Of a DNA stretch of 64,000 bases, positions 25,290 through 36,920 are shown piece by piece. Below the pieces are notes generated by a model. The model saw only the letters and a program-made list of their open reading frames with translations. It was not told where the DNA came from and ran no database searches. This DNA is from Poecilobothrus nobilitatus (lineage: Eukaryota > Arthropoda > Insecta > Diptera > Dolichopodidae), in NCBI GenBank assembly GCA_947095535.1, contig OX352774.1, forward strand, positions 5,890,001 to 5,954,000. Reading direction: 5' to 3'. Position numbers and translations under genes: made by a program. Positions within the stretch are counted from its first letter, which is position 1. Each line of letters begins with the position of its first letter.

Positions 25290-26663
25290 ACCAAACAAAA
25301 TTTATGAAAAGAAATGGAATGGCTACTGATTGCGCAAACTATCGTTCTATATCTTTTCTCTCAGCTTTTTCAAAGATTTTCGATAACATAATAAAAAATA
25401 GATTCAATATTTTCCTAAATAGCAATCAAATATTAAGTGATATGGTTTTGAAGTTAATTCAAATAATACAGCGGCGTACCAATGTCTAAATGATTTCATC
25501 TCCAAGAATATAGATAGTGGTAAACATGTTGGTTGTATGTTTCTGGATATTAAAAAGGCCTTTGACTGTGTTGCTCTTCAAACTCTTCAAAATAAACTTC
25601 TCCACCGATCAATTAACTTCCATTAAATCATAGCTACAGGATCGCATACAAATGTTGAGAATAAACAATGCTCTAAGATCTAAAAAAAAACTATTTTGAA
25701 AGGTGTACCACAAGGGTCAATTCTGGGGCCACCCCTTTTTAAAATTTATATAGGCGATTTAACGTAATTAAAACTCAAAGGCGAATACAATTATATACAG
25801 ATTATGCGCTCCTTACAATGATCAAGATTTCATTGTTAACGCAATTCATGATCTACGCGTAATGGAAGAGTCGTTAACAAAACATTGCCTGGTTCTAAAT
25901 CTAAAAAAAACCAAAGTCATTCTATTTGAAAATAAATCGTTTAGACTTGTAAATAATTACCCTTTTAAAAATGAATCGCTAGAAATTGTTAAAAATTTTG
26001 ATTATTTCGGGCTAATCTTAGATAGTAAATCCAATTGGAGTTCTCATATTGACGAAGTAATAAAAAAAATATTACCTTATATATTTATATTAATAATATT
26101 GCATAACTTCTTGTCTAGTAATGCTCTATATACTATTTATTCGTCTTTCATAAAATCTCATATATGTTAAATCCCATTTGGAGCAGAGCTCCCCAAAATT
26201 CACTTGAGTAAACTAGAAATTACCTATAAAAAATATCTAAAAATTGTTCAAAGTTTACCTATACAATATCCTTCCAGCTTATTATATTCCAATGAATATC
26301 TTAGTATAACTTGTATTAATAAATGTGAATTACTCTCAATATGGCCTTCAAAATAATCAACAATAAGATAAAACATAGTTTCATTGTAAATAGAAGATTT
26401 AACATACACAATCATAACACAAGAAATAAGTCAATTTATTATCTTTCTCTCTTTAGAACTGGGAATAGAGGAACAATTGCTTGTATAATTGTCTGAAAGC
26501 GTTTAACGACTTAACCGAAGATTCTAAAACTATTACTAATTTTATTTTATTCAAAAAAAGAATCAGAACCTGCACAAAACCAAAATTACTACCACGAGTA
26601 AATTTTAACATTACTAGGTTTATCAAAAATATTATAGATAAAAAATGTGATGATCAAATCTAA
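25290..26663 (+). pseudogene. Non-LTR retrotransposon relic (reverse transcriptase domain)
   Basis: A dead reverse transcriptase read through several frames. In order: CANYRSISFLSAFSKIFDNI (from about 25331, the NYRPIS..S...KI.E block), then after a shift YQCLNDFISKN and VGCMFLDIKKAFDCV (the fxDikkAFD motif, about 25530-25570). Next come KGVPQGSILGPPLF (25700-25740) and a degraded YADD box that now reads YTDYALL (about 25795). C-terminal parts include LNLKKTKVI at 25890 and NFDYFGLILDSKSNWSSHI at 26000, then traces to 26663. The catalytic DD pair is lost. Jockey or a related clade is likely, but I did not place it. Confidence 0.8.
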
Positions 26664-28824
26664 ATTATGAAAATTGTATAGAAATTTTGTTTTTTTTTAA
26701 ATATTTATCAAAATATTCTTTTGTAGTTATATTAATTGTACAAATTGTTTAGCAATGAGCATTACTGATACACATACACTCCAAAGTAAAACGACTTAAT
26801 GAACGTAATGTAGATCATCAATTTCGGAAAGTTAATATGGATATAACCTGTAACTCGAAAAATTCATTTTTGTGATTTTGTTTATTATATATGTAATACT
26901 TTTACTTATCTTATACACTTTTACCTTTTACTTTTTTTATCTTTTTTTATACTTCTAATATAACCTTTTTTATTTTTCTTATCCCATATCACTATATGTA
27001 TGAGGTTTTTAAGATATATTCATATACAATTACAAGTAAATCAAAGTAAAATTTCGGATTTAAATCTGTGACAAATTTAGTGAAAAATCCTGTTCTAAAT
27101 GAAAAAGAAGGAGATTTTTATCTCTTCAAGGAAATGTTACCAGAAAATAGATTTTAAAAATTTTCCTAATAATGTTAGAACACTTGCTTAAAATTTATTC
27201 CGGCGTACTATCAAGACGGGGAAAAGTAATTATCGCCAAGTTTATTTATATAACTATTTGTCCATTTATCTAGAAACTATTTGTCCATTTATAGTTATGT
27301 CGTTAAAAGAAGTTTTTTTTTGTAATCATCCATATAAAAGAAATAATTTTCATTTGGCGTAATTTATGTTTGATTTTCTCAATTAAAGATTTTCTATTCT
27401 GATGGCCTTTTTTAATCTTAACCTTTAATTAAAAGGAAAATAACTTTTACAACCCATTAATGCAATTAAATCTTTAAATCTAGAAAAATAAAGTGTGTCC
27501 TTTAGTGTTAGATAGTGTCACAAGTATACACAGAGAAGACAGAAGATAGAAGCGGTTTAACTATACAAAATTCTAAAAAAAAATAGAAACAAAATAAATT
27601 AAATAAAAATAAAACAAGCTAACATCAAATATTTTGAAAATTTTTTTTATACTTAATTCTAAAACAACTTTACAGCATTTTTTATAACATTAATTCTATT
27701 TAAATCTGAACATTATTTTATCTAACGTTATAACATAGAATTATTATAGAAACGGATCTCTATAATACACCGTAAAATTTATCAACTATTGTTTCAATTT
27801 CTCTAATTGGCTTTTCCTGTTTTCATCACTAACGGAATATCCTGTAAAATAAAATTATTATGACTACATAAGCATATGGATGAATTTTTCTAAATTATTA
27901 TCGAATATATTATAAATATTTAAACAAATAGATTATTTTATATTGCATAAAATGTATTTTATAAAGAATTAAAAAGAAAATTTAAAATCAAGATTTTTAA
28001 TACATATTCATACATACATATATGTATGATGTATACAGTAATTTTAAAGTAGAATTATAGAAACTTAAATATATGTGAAAAAATTTATTAGAAAAGTTAA
28101 TTTATCTGAACAATTACTTAATTAAAAATAGACTTATGTACCTACATACATATATAATATTAATTATTATAAATAAATATCAAAATTTTTAAGTTAATAT
28201 TAATTTTGTATATTATAATCCACCAATTTCAAAAAAAATAATTCAATATGGCTTTTTTTATCATAGTTTAAAAATGTTTAACATCACGTTAATGTTATGA
28301 CACACATATACATATATGTACATATTATATACATACAATATAAAAAAAAAAATGTTTCATAGATTGAAAAACAATAAATACCTATTATTTTTTTTTTTTT
28401 TTCAAAATATTCAAAATTAGCTGATATTTTAAAATAATTTACATTTATTTTTATTTAAGTTTTTTTTACTGTAATATAATAATTAATAAATAAAAATTAA
28501 TTTTTTTTTTTAATTAAAATAAACTTTGTTTAACTTTAAAACACACAAAAATCTCAGCAAAAATCAGAATTTTGATCATTTTCAAAGCAATTAATTGTAA
28601 AATATTTCTAAATTTATTTCTATTTAGTGATATTTAGTATTCTTATAAATTTAAGGAAAAAACACTCAATTTCCTTCAAGTATATTTCATTTTCACTCAA
28701 ATAACAGAATATTTCAGAATGAAACGGAAAATTCTAGAAAACAAAAAAAATATAGAACAAAATGATCCCTAGTTTTTAGCACATTTCCAAAAAAAATTTG
28801 AAAAAATGTGCTTATAAGTATCAC
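26664..28824. other. AT-rich DNA without recognisable gene
   Basis: A direct repeat of aactatttgtccattta lies at about 27257-27293. A little less AT-rich near 27490-27560, without a frame. No other feature is supported. Confidence 0.55.
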
Positions 28825-29610
28825 TCTCTCTGTCCGTCCGTCCGCCTGTTTGCAAAACTTCTACACCGTTAAAGATAGAGAAAAAAAATGTTAATCAGTA
28901 GTTCTCATAAAAAAATTAATTTTGTGGAACAACTTTTTCATGTAGCCCCATCCATTGCGGAGCTACAGCCCCTCAAACTTTGAAAAAGCCCTACTTTTAA
29001 ATGCGTATATCTCATGTTCTGCTTAACACTTTTTCAATCTGAAAACGTCATTTGACAGGTGCTTTTTTTAACTTTGTAAATTAATATCCAAATTATACAA
29101 TTCTTTTAAATTTAGTATTTAAATTTACCGTTATGTGAAAACCACATTTTACATGAAATTTCATAACTCCGGCACGCCTTTAAATAGGAACCTGAAATTT
29201 TGAGACAAGAAGGAACTTTTAGAATTAGTATAAGTTTCCTTAAAAAGTTTTTGTTACACCCCCTGTTTATGAGCTATTAGGACTGAAAAATGGAAAATTT
29301 TCTATTTTTAGGTACCTGTAACTTAAGCACCTGAACAAATTCTACTTTGGCAAGACATAAAAATTAAAGCTCCAGTAATATGTTTTTACGTGTGTAAACG
29401 GTTTTTATTAGTTGTATAGGGTTCCGAACTTACAGCCCCTCAAAATTCCAGAAAAGTGCTATTTTCACATTTTTTGTTATTTACATGAAATTTTAAAATT
29501 TTTATGCAAGTCACAATTCTAAACAGTTTATATTGGAAATGTGCTCTTTTAAAAACCGTTGGTTTACATTCTACCTAGTTTTTTTTTTTGTATAAAAAGA
29601 GAATAAATGG
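28825..29610 (+). repeat. Dispersed repeat Q, left inverted copy
   Basis: Starts near tgtccgtccgtccgcctg. Motifs in order: aattaattttgtgg, catgtagccccatcc, gagctacagcccctcaaa, tttaccgttatg, acctgaaattttgag, acaccccctgttta, ggtacctgtaacttaagcac and aaaattaaagctcc. The same order appears on the minus strand of 33430-34255, so the two are inverted copies of one family. It has no coding frame. The gtccgtccgtcc and tagccccat motifs remind me of common fly intergenic repeats, but I cannot name the family. Confidence 0.7.
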
Positions 29611-30113
29611 TTGGAAGGCGCACATTAATTAGTAAATTGTTTACAGCGTAAGGTTTATTGTGTTATCTTAATTAAAAAAAAAAAAAAACAAATTGTTAAG
29701 TAGTTATTTTTAAAAAAAAAATTAGATTTAAAAACTTCTATTTTGTCATAGATACATTGAATTATAAGAATAAAGTGTGAAAATTATTAAAAAATCAACA
29801 ATTGAATAAAATCGATATCGTATCGTAGGTATAGATCTACTTATATTTCAATATAGTAAGTATTTTTTTGACAATAAATAATATTTAAAATTTTTTTTTT
29901 TTTTTCTTCAATTTAAAACAAATGTTCTACAAAACATTAAACCAAAAAATTTTGTACAGAAAAATATTAAGTTTTATCAATTACTTTTTGATGCCAAATT
30001 ACTTAAAATTTTAAATTCTTCAAATTTTCAAAATGAAAAGTTAATAACATTAGCTAATTTGCTAGAAAATTTCATAATAACATAGTTTTCCGAATTTTAC
30101 ATTTGGTAGAGTA
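29611..30113. other. AT-rich DNA without recognisable gene
   Basis: No supported feature. Confidence 0.55.
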
Positions 30114-31386
30114 GTGGCATCGGTTTTCGGACAGGTTTTCACTTTGCGGACAAATTAACATATTTACTTAAATAATAAGAAAATTAAAAATAACTGACTA
30201 TTAAGCCTTTTGCGATTTATTTTTATTATTTTGTTCCTAACAAAATTCTAAACAAAAAAAAAAGGAGAAAAATAAATAATTCAGTATTAAAAAGTACAGT
30301 TAACATGTACGCATCTGTGCAAAAGAAAAAAAGTTAGTTTTACATACTTAAAAAACAAAATAGTGGACGATCACCCAAAAAAAGCTAATTTTTATTAAAT
30401 TTTTTCATATATTAGTGAAAGTGTTATTTAAATATATTGGAAAATGTTTTTATTATTAATATTTTGTACAAAAATTTAAAAATAAGTAAAAAATATTGCT
30501 TATAATTGCTTGTCCGATATCCGATGCAAGCAAAATCGAAAAAATTAGTTTTCGGGCAGAGGTGTCTGGAAAATAAATAATAATATTTCAATATTATTTT
30601 TGTTTCCGGACACATAAAAATTTATGAAAATCTATCTTCAAAAATGTGAATCTATTAGTGGCTGAACAGAAAGTGGCTGCGTGAAGGCCTCAATTAACAC
30701 TAGATTGCGCTATTTTAATATCACTGCACTCACGTGACCTATGTTTTAAAATTGTTTTCGGTTTTATATCCAACCCGAGGAGTTCAGATAAAAAATCAAT
30801 TCTTTGATTCTGTGTTCAGAGAGTTCGCTGAGGTTGTGATAGAACTGTTTACCGAGAGAGAGGAGTCTGAATGAAATTTGTGATATCTACCACAATGGTA
30901 AATGAGTTTTATCATGGTGATATATCTACATATGTATATACTACAATGGTAAAACTTTATCATGTTTTTTAATTTTTTTAAAACGTTATTGAAATGTTAT
31001 TTAATTTTTATTTTAAGACTAACGATTTTATATCTAACCTTTGAATTTTATATTAAAAAAAACTACATACTACATACTAACTAAATACAATAAAAAAGTA
31101 TTTTTATTTAAAATTATATTATTAAAATACTTCAGAGATTCTTTGTCCGGAAAGTGCATTTTTTTGCCCGTAAACTGAATTTTAGTGTCCGAAAACTGAA
31201 GAAATCGTATACTTTTTAATTTATTTTTCAATTTTATCTTATTTTTTATTCAAATGTTTTAAAATAAAATAATTTGTATTTAGAATATTCCAAATTAATA
31301 AGAAAATTATTGTTTCGCTATAGGATTTACAAAATTACGAGTAACCAAAGTTTAAAAAAAGTTATTCGTCCGGAAACCGATGCCAC
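30114..31386. mobile_element. TIR element with recurring tccgga/tcggac motifs
   Basis: The left end gtggcatcggttttcggac at 30114 is mirrored by gtccggaaaccgatgccac ending at 31386, with one mismatch. Further copies of the motif face inward: gcggacaaa at about 30144, tttgtccggaaagtgc at about 31143 and gtgtccgaaaactg at about 31183. A long imperfect hairpin built on gtgtctgg/ccggacac lies at 30562-30613. I see no transposase and no clear target duplication. A non-autonomous DNA element is the best reading; the superfamily is unknown. Confidence 0.5.
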
Positions 31387-32410
31387 CAATATAGTGTTTT
31401 TGAATTTTAATACTTTTAGTGGCCTTCTCCACACTTTAGAGGGACTTGCGTTATAATAGAGCATAATTTTCGTTTAATCAGAAAACATTACATCTTCCCA
31501 ATAACAATTAGGCTGGTTGATATTGTCTTTAGCAAAAGAAAATCGTTTTTCAATATTTACACGTCATAACATTACAGAGATTTTTTCTTGCACTTCTAGA
31601 CTTATAGTTATTTGTAAAATATGTTTTTCAAAATTTCAAACGGTTCCATGAGAAAATCTATTCGGCGTTCATTATTAATTTCTCTTGCTTGTCTTCTTAA
31701 TAACATACGAGGGTTTTTCTATATTGTTTTTATTATTTTTCTCTCGTCTCGAGCCGTTAACTTCTTTCATCTATCTTTTGAATTTTTTAGTTCTATTCTC
31801 TATTCTATTTTATTGCTAAAATTCACTACTTTTCTGCATAAACTGAACTGATCGAAAAACTGAAGCCGAAGCTATAATTTTGTTTTGCAAAAATTAAAAT
31901 AGTACCTATATTTCAAAATTCAAAACCCGACATAGTGTCGCCAAACATTGGATTTTTTTTTTACAATAACAACTAGGTACATACATACATACAATATATT
32001 TTGCTAAGAATTAGTTGGAACGTGATTTTACTGCAGTTTTTGCTTTTGTTTTTTTTTATTTTTGTTTTTCAACTGAAAAAATTCTTATGTTACTTTGTAG
32101 GAATAATGATATTAAAAAACATATAGAAAAAAAATTTGATAATAAGCTCATTTACTAGTTACTATACTACCCATGTATGTATGTATGTATGTACATATAA
32201 AATTATTTCTTCACATTTTTTCATTTTCCAAAGAATTATTTGGCATTTGGCAGGCTGTAAATATCAATTTCATTAAAAAATTTTTTTAACAAATCTACAT
32301 ACTCATATACATACTCACATACTAAAAAAAGTTCGAATGTAAGATAAACATATATACATACATACATATGTATGTATGTGTATATGTCTTTTTGATAAAA
32401 CAAAAAAATA
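31387..32410. other. AT-rich DNA without recognisable gene
   Basis: Contains an atgt microsatellite at about 32170-32195 and tatgta/tacata runs near 32350-32385. The 60- and 76-codon frames at the start look like noise. Confidence 0.5.
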
Positions 32411-32434
32411 TTCTATTTTACATTTTCTATAAAT

Positions 32435-32720
32435 GAACGAACATGTTCAGTTATGTCGCTTACAGAAAAAATTTAAAGTTACTACAGTTATCATGTTTAG
32501 ACAAAAAATCAAATGAAATTATATTATGTAAAAACAAAAAGTAAATAAAGAAAATGAACAACTGAACATGTCCAGTTCTGTCGCTTACAGAAAAAATTTA
32601 CAGTTATAATTTACACAATATGATAATTGTGTAAATTATAACTGTAAATTTTAATGTTGTCTGTGTAAATTATGAAAAGTTACAGTTACCTATCTTGTTT
32701 AGACAAAAACGAGGAAAAAT
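32435..32720. repeat. Short direct repeat with a perfect 27-bp hairpin
   Basis: The block gaacatgttcagttatgtcg + cttacagaaaaaattta at about 32439 recurs at about 32569 as gaacatgtccagttctgtcg + cttacagaaaaaattta. Inside the second copy, 32593-32619 pairs perfectly with 32626-32652 across the 6-base loop atgata. The two copies end alike with a tgtttagacaaaaa motif at about 32491 and 32697. It may be a small inverted-repeat element or a young palindrome. Confidence 0.6.
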
Positions 32721-33429
32721 ACAGTTGCCTTTGTCAACTCTTAAATACCCGTACGAACCGTTAGTATGTTCACAGCCTGTCACTCTGCTTACAATATTAT
32801 TTTTTTAATATTTTAGTATTTTAAAATAATTTGGGTGAATTTTATAATTTCTAGAACTATGGGTTGTACATATATTCAAACTATATGTTTATACATTCTT
32901 CTAAAGCAGATTCTAACCTTCCACATAACGATTATCAATCCAAAACTTTTTCAAATATTCTATAGTACCATTTCATACTAAGCGGTAAATGTATATTAAA
33001 TTTACTTAGTACAAAATAGTAAATATAATTTTAAATATTATATTATATTATATAATATTTAAATATTCCATTGACAGAATAATTTCTTATAAGTACAATA
33101 AATACATATATGTATGTAAATACGGCGCTATATAATATACATCTATACTCTTATCATTCACTCACTAGTGACATATATACGATATGTAAATAAACATGAT
33201 ATTATATAAGTATGTATATATATTAATATCATATAAATAAAAATTCTTCAAGCAACCGTTATGTTGTTTATTTAATTACATTTTTTTGTACTGCGCATTA
33301 TATCCTCAACAATTTCCAATTATCGAGTAAAACAAATTCGTTAAAGAAATTTGTTAGAAGATTTGAAAAAATCAAGTAACACTTTCGTCAATTATAAAGT
33401 AACCCTATATTATTAAAAAAAGTTGTTAA
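32721..33429. other. AT-rich DNA without recognisable gene
   Basis: No supported feature. Palindromic AT runs lie near 33035-33065. Confidence 0.5.
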
Positions 33430-34255
33430 CAGAAATAAGAGTATAATGTTGAAGCTTTAATTTTTGTGTATTACTTCAAAAAAATTTTAACAGGTGTTCA
33501 AGTTACAGGTGTTTAAAAATAGGAAATTTTCAGTTGTTGACCCCTTACAGCTCCTAAACGGAGGGTGACACAAAAAAAAAACCTGAAATGACTCATACTT
33601 ATTGTCAAAGATCTAACTTCTGTCAAAATTTCAAGTTTTCAACTTAAACCGTTTAGAAGATAGAAGGGTTAAAGGATTTTTCAATAATTCAGTTTCGCAT
33701 AACGGTAAATTAAGACAGCGTATAGCACAAGTATATATTTATTATATACATGTAAAGCTCATAATAGCACTTATTGTTTGGAATTTTCAGATTGAAGATA
33801 TACCTTATAGAGCTTGTGTTATAACAATTTAAATATAGAGATTTTTCGAACTTTGGGGGGCTATAGTTCCTTAACGGGTGGGGCTACAGAAAAATTAATA
33901 TATTCATAAAATTAATATTTTTATGATATCTATCAGCAGTTAAAATTTCATGGCTCTATTTCAAAAAAATTCTGAAGATCTAAAAGTTAGTTGTTCGGGA
34001 GCTACCAGAAGTTTTGGTCGGAACTCAACCAAAAAAAATAGAGAACCTACAAATTGCTACCAGAATATTTTGTGTAAATTTCAAGATTCTAGCTTTCTTA
34101 GTTTTTGACGGACGGACGGGCCATGGCTTAATCGACTGAGAATTTGATTCTGATCCGATCCATACCTTTGAAGGTATATCTAGCTCGCTTATTTCGAGGT
34201 GTTACAAACGGAGGAGTAATTTTATTATACCCGATACTTATCGTACGGGTATAAT
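33430..34255 (-). repeat. Dispersed repeat Q, right inverted copy
   Basis: Minus-strand partner of 28825-29610. The outer end is better preserved here: gacggacggacgggccatgg near 34108, then gataggatc-like sequence, gaaggtatatc, gttacaaacggagg, and the terminal ttatacccgatacttatcg with cgtacgggtataa. This last hairpin-like end and the cggacggac run look like the ends of repeats common in fly genomes. The homologous internal motifs run in the reverse order of the left copy. Confidence 0.7.
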
Positions 34256-34259
34256 CAAG

Positions 34260-34437
34260 TGCAGTTATGTTATTATAATAATGTTTAAATATTTATGAAT
34301 GTATGTATGTACATATGTATGTATATGTACCTATGTATGTATGTATACATAAATAAAATTATTATATAAAATTATTAATAATTATAAAACATAAAATTAT
34401 TTTTATAAGCAAATTAATAATATATAAAATTAATATA
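34260..34437. repeat. tatg microsatellite and AT-rich spacer
   Basis: The run gtatgtatgtacatatgtat and variants occupy about 34297-34350. The spacer then carries aaaattatttttataagcaa near 34394, which also occurs just after the array at about 38585 and 38634. Confidence 0.55.
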
Positions 34438-35880
34438 TAGAAAATCCCCTGTGCAATTGCACAATTTCTATAGATTCAAAAACATTTACGGTATCATACT
34501 GACTCCCTTAATAAACTACCTAAAAATTTCATTTTTACATCAGCACCATTAAAAAAATGTAGAAATCACTTACTTACTTGTAATAGAAAAAAACATAAAA
34601 CAAATCTAAACACCTACAATTAAAAATGTTAGGTACAGTTTATTAATTTTTTCTCGCCGTTTTTTCGTGGCGGTAATTTTTGACAGTTTTTTAATCATTG
34701 AGAACAAATGGTCCAAGCTAAAAACACATTCAGGGTAAAAGTTCGTGCCGATATCTCAAAAATTGTTTGAAACAAACACCAACCGCTACGACATTTTTTT
34801 TTTTTTTGTTATATTTAAAACAATCCCAATAATCAAAATAATTTTAATATTTGTTAAAATTTTACCAGACTCTCTATTTTTCTTTAGTTTAAAAAAAAAT
34901 TTTTATGTCGATAAAAACAGTTGTTTTCGCCGCGAAATTACTTTAATTACCAAAACTACTTTCAAGTTTTTTGCGTTTATTTTTTTTTTGCTTGAAAAAA
35001 ATTTGCTGAATTTATTTTATTTAAATGTACTTTGGAAGAGGTCATTAGTATATTTAATAAAAGATTCATGTCTCTGATAATGTAATTTCATAAATTTTCG
35101 GGGCCTTTTTTTTTGTGTGGGTCGTCTTCGACAGCTTTTTAATTTAATGGTCTAATAATAAATTAGTACAAAATTATGAATCTATTGTGAGAGAAGGCTT
35201 CTAAAATGATATTTTCTATGTTATTTTTTCTTTTTTTTTTAAGAAAAATATCCATTTCTATAATATTTAGTAAGTTTCTGATTTCTGTTATGAAATATAA
35301 TTAGCTAAGTCTGCCGAATTTTATATTAATAAAAAAAATTCGAATATTTTATGTTATGTTTTATGTTAAAAATCAAAATTCCAACCTAAATAAACAAAAC
35401 TACTTTAAAGTCTGTTGCGAAACTTTTACCAGCTTTTATAATAGTGAAAACAAAATCAAGAATAAAATCGGCCTATTATTTTTTTTCTTATAAATATAAG
35501 GCTTACTATAAACTTTGCTCTTTTCACTTTCAAGTCTTTTAATTTTATTAAGAGTATTTTTATTTTTTTCAAAACAAGGAGTCATTTGAAAACTGCCAGC
35601 AGAAGATTAATAATTTATTTTTAATTTACCGCTGCGACCAGTTCATAATGGATGTGGCGATCAAATTTAAAAATTAAAAATTTGCTTTAAATTTTGTGTC
35701 GAAAGTACTTTTTAAAAAGTAAAAGTTTGTGTCTCTGATAAGACTTTTAGTCGAAGATTTGTGTCTCTGATAATAAATTTTTAAATTATTAAATAATACA
35801 GAAATATCATCATTGCCAGTTTAGTTTGTATTCAGTGTGAGTGGTTTATTATAGATCTGGCCAACATCTTGTGTGTATAA
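34438..35880. repeat. Composite repeat X-Y, array copy 1
   Basis: Part X (34438-35145) starts with gaaaatcccctgtgcaattg, which contains the palindrome tgtgcaattgcaca. It also includes gtgccgatatctcaaaaatt. Part Y (35146-35880) starts with aatggtctaataataaatta, and includes ccgctgcgaccagttcataa, repeated tgtctctgataata motifs and a gccaacatcttgtgtgt end. Both parts recur downstream. The 110-codon frame at 34745-35077 lies inside X, is broken in the other copy, and is therefore unlikely to be a gene. Confidence 0.75.
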
Positions 35881-35979
35881 TATTGTGTATATTATCAGAA
35901 ATTCAATCATTAATTCCTGGTATTATATTATCTGATCTGATTAATAACATTATTTTTTTCCATTGCTAACAATTTTATT

Positions 35980-36920
35980 AATGGTCTAATAATAAATTAG
36001 TACAAAATTATGAATCTTTTGTGAGAGAAGGCTTCTAAAATGATATTTTCTATGTTATTTTTTTCTTTTTTTTTTTAAGAAAAATATCCGTTTCTATAAT
36101 ATTTAGTAAGTTTCTGACGTTTGTTATGAAATATAATTATTTAAGTCTGCCGAATTTTATATTAATATAAAAATTTCGAATATTTTATGTTATACCAGTT
36201 CTACCGAAAATTTAGCTTAAAAGTCTAAATTTCAATCTAAATAAACAAAACTACTTTAAAGTCTGTTACGAAGCTTTTACCGGCTTTTATACTAATGAAA
36301 GCAAAATCAAGAATAGAATCGGCCTATTATTTTTTTCTTATAAATATCAGGTTTACTATAAACTTTGCTCACTCTCACTTTTTCACTTTCAGGCGTTTTA
36401 ATTTTATTAAGAGTACCTATTTTTATTTTTTTCAAAACAAAGATTGAAAACGCCAACAGAAGATTAATAATTTATTTTTAATTTACCGCTGCGACCAGTT
36501 CATAATGGACGCCACGGTCAAATTTAAAAATTAAAAATTTGCTGAATTTATTTTTATTGAAATTTTTATTTTATTGTGTTTTTTAAGTACTTTACTTTTC
36601 CTTTTTTGACTGTACTCACTTTTAATGAACGGTTTGTGTCTCTGGTAATACTTCTAGTGGAAACGTGGAAAATTTGGTCACTCGTAATAATATTTACTAA
36701 ATTTATTTATATTTTTAATAGTGTGTGTCTCTTGATAATACTTTGAGTCAAAGATTTGTGTCTCTGGTAATAAAATTTTAAATTATTAAATAAATATACA
36801 GAAATATCATCATTGCCAGTTTAGTTTACATTCAGTGTGAGTGTTTTATTATAGATATAAAATTCATTTTTTTACATGTTGGCAAGGTCTCGCCAACATC
36901 TTGTGTATTATATTATAGAC
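35980..36920. repeat. Composite repeat, part Y only, array copy 2
   Basis: Matches 35146-35880 and 37661-38568 across its length, beginning taatggtctaataataaatt. It keeps the end that copy 1 partly lacks: atgttggcaaggtctcgcca + acatcttgtg, an 8-bp stem with an 8-base loop. It contains four or more tgtctct(g)ataat motifs. It runs directly into the next X part at 36921. Confidence 0.75.

Noticed and set aside
34745..35077. 110-codon plus-strand frame rich in Phe and Lys
   Set aside because: It lies inside repeat module X, and the second copy of X (36921-37660) has indels that break it. Composition follows poly-T runs.
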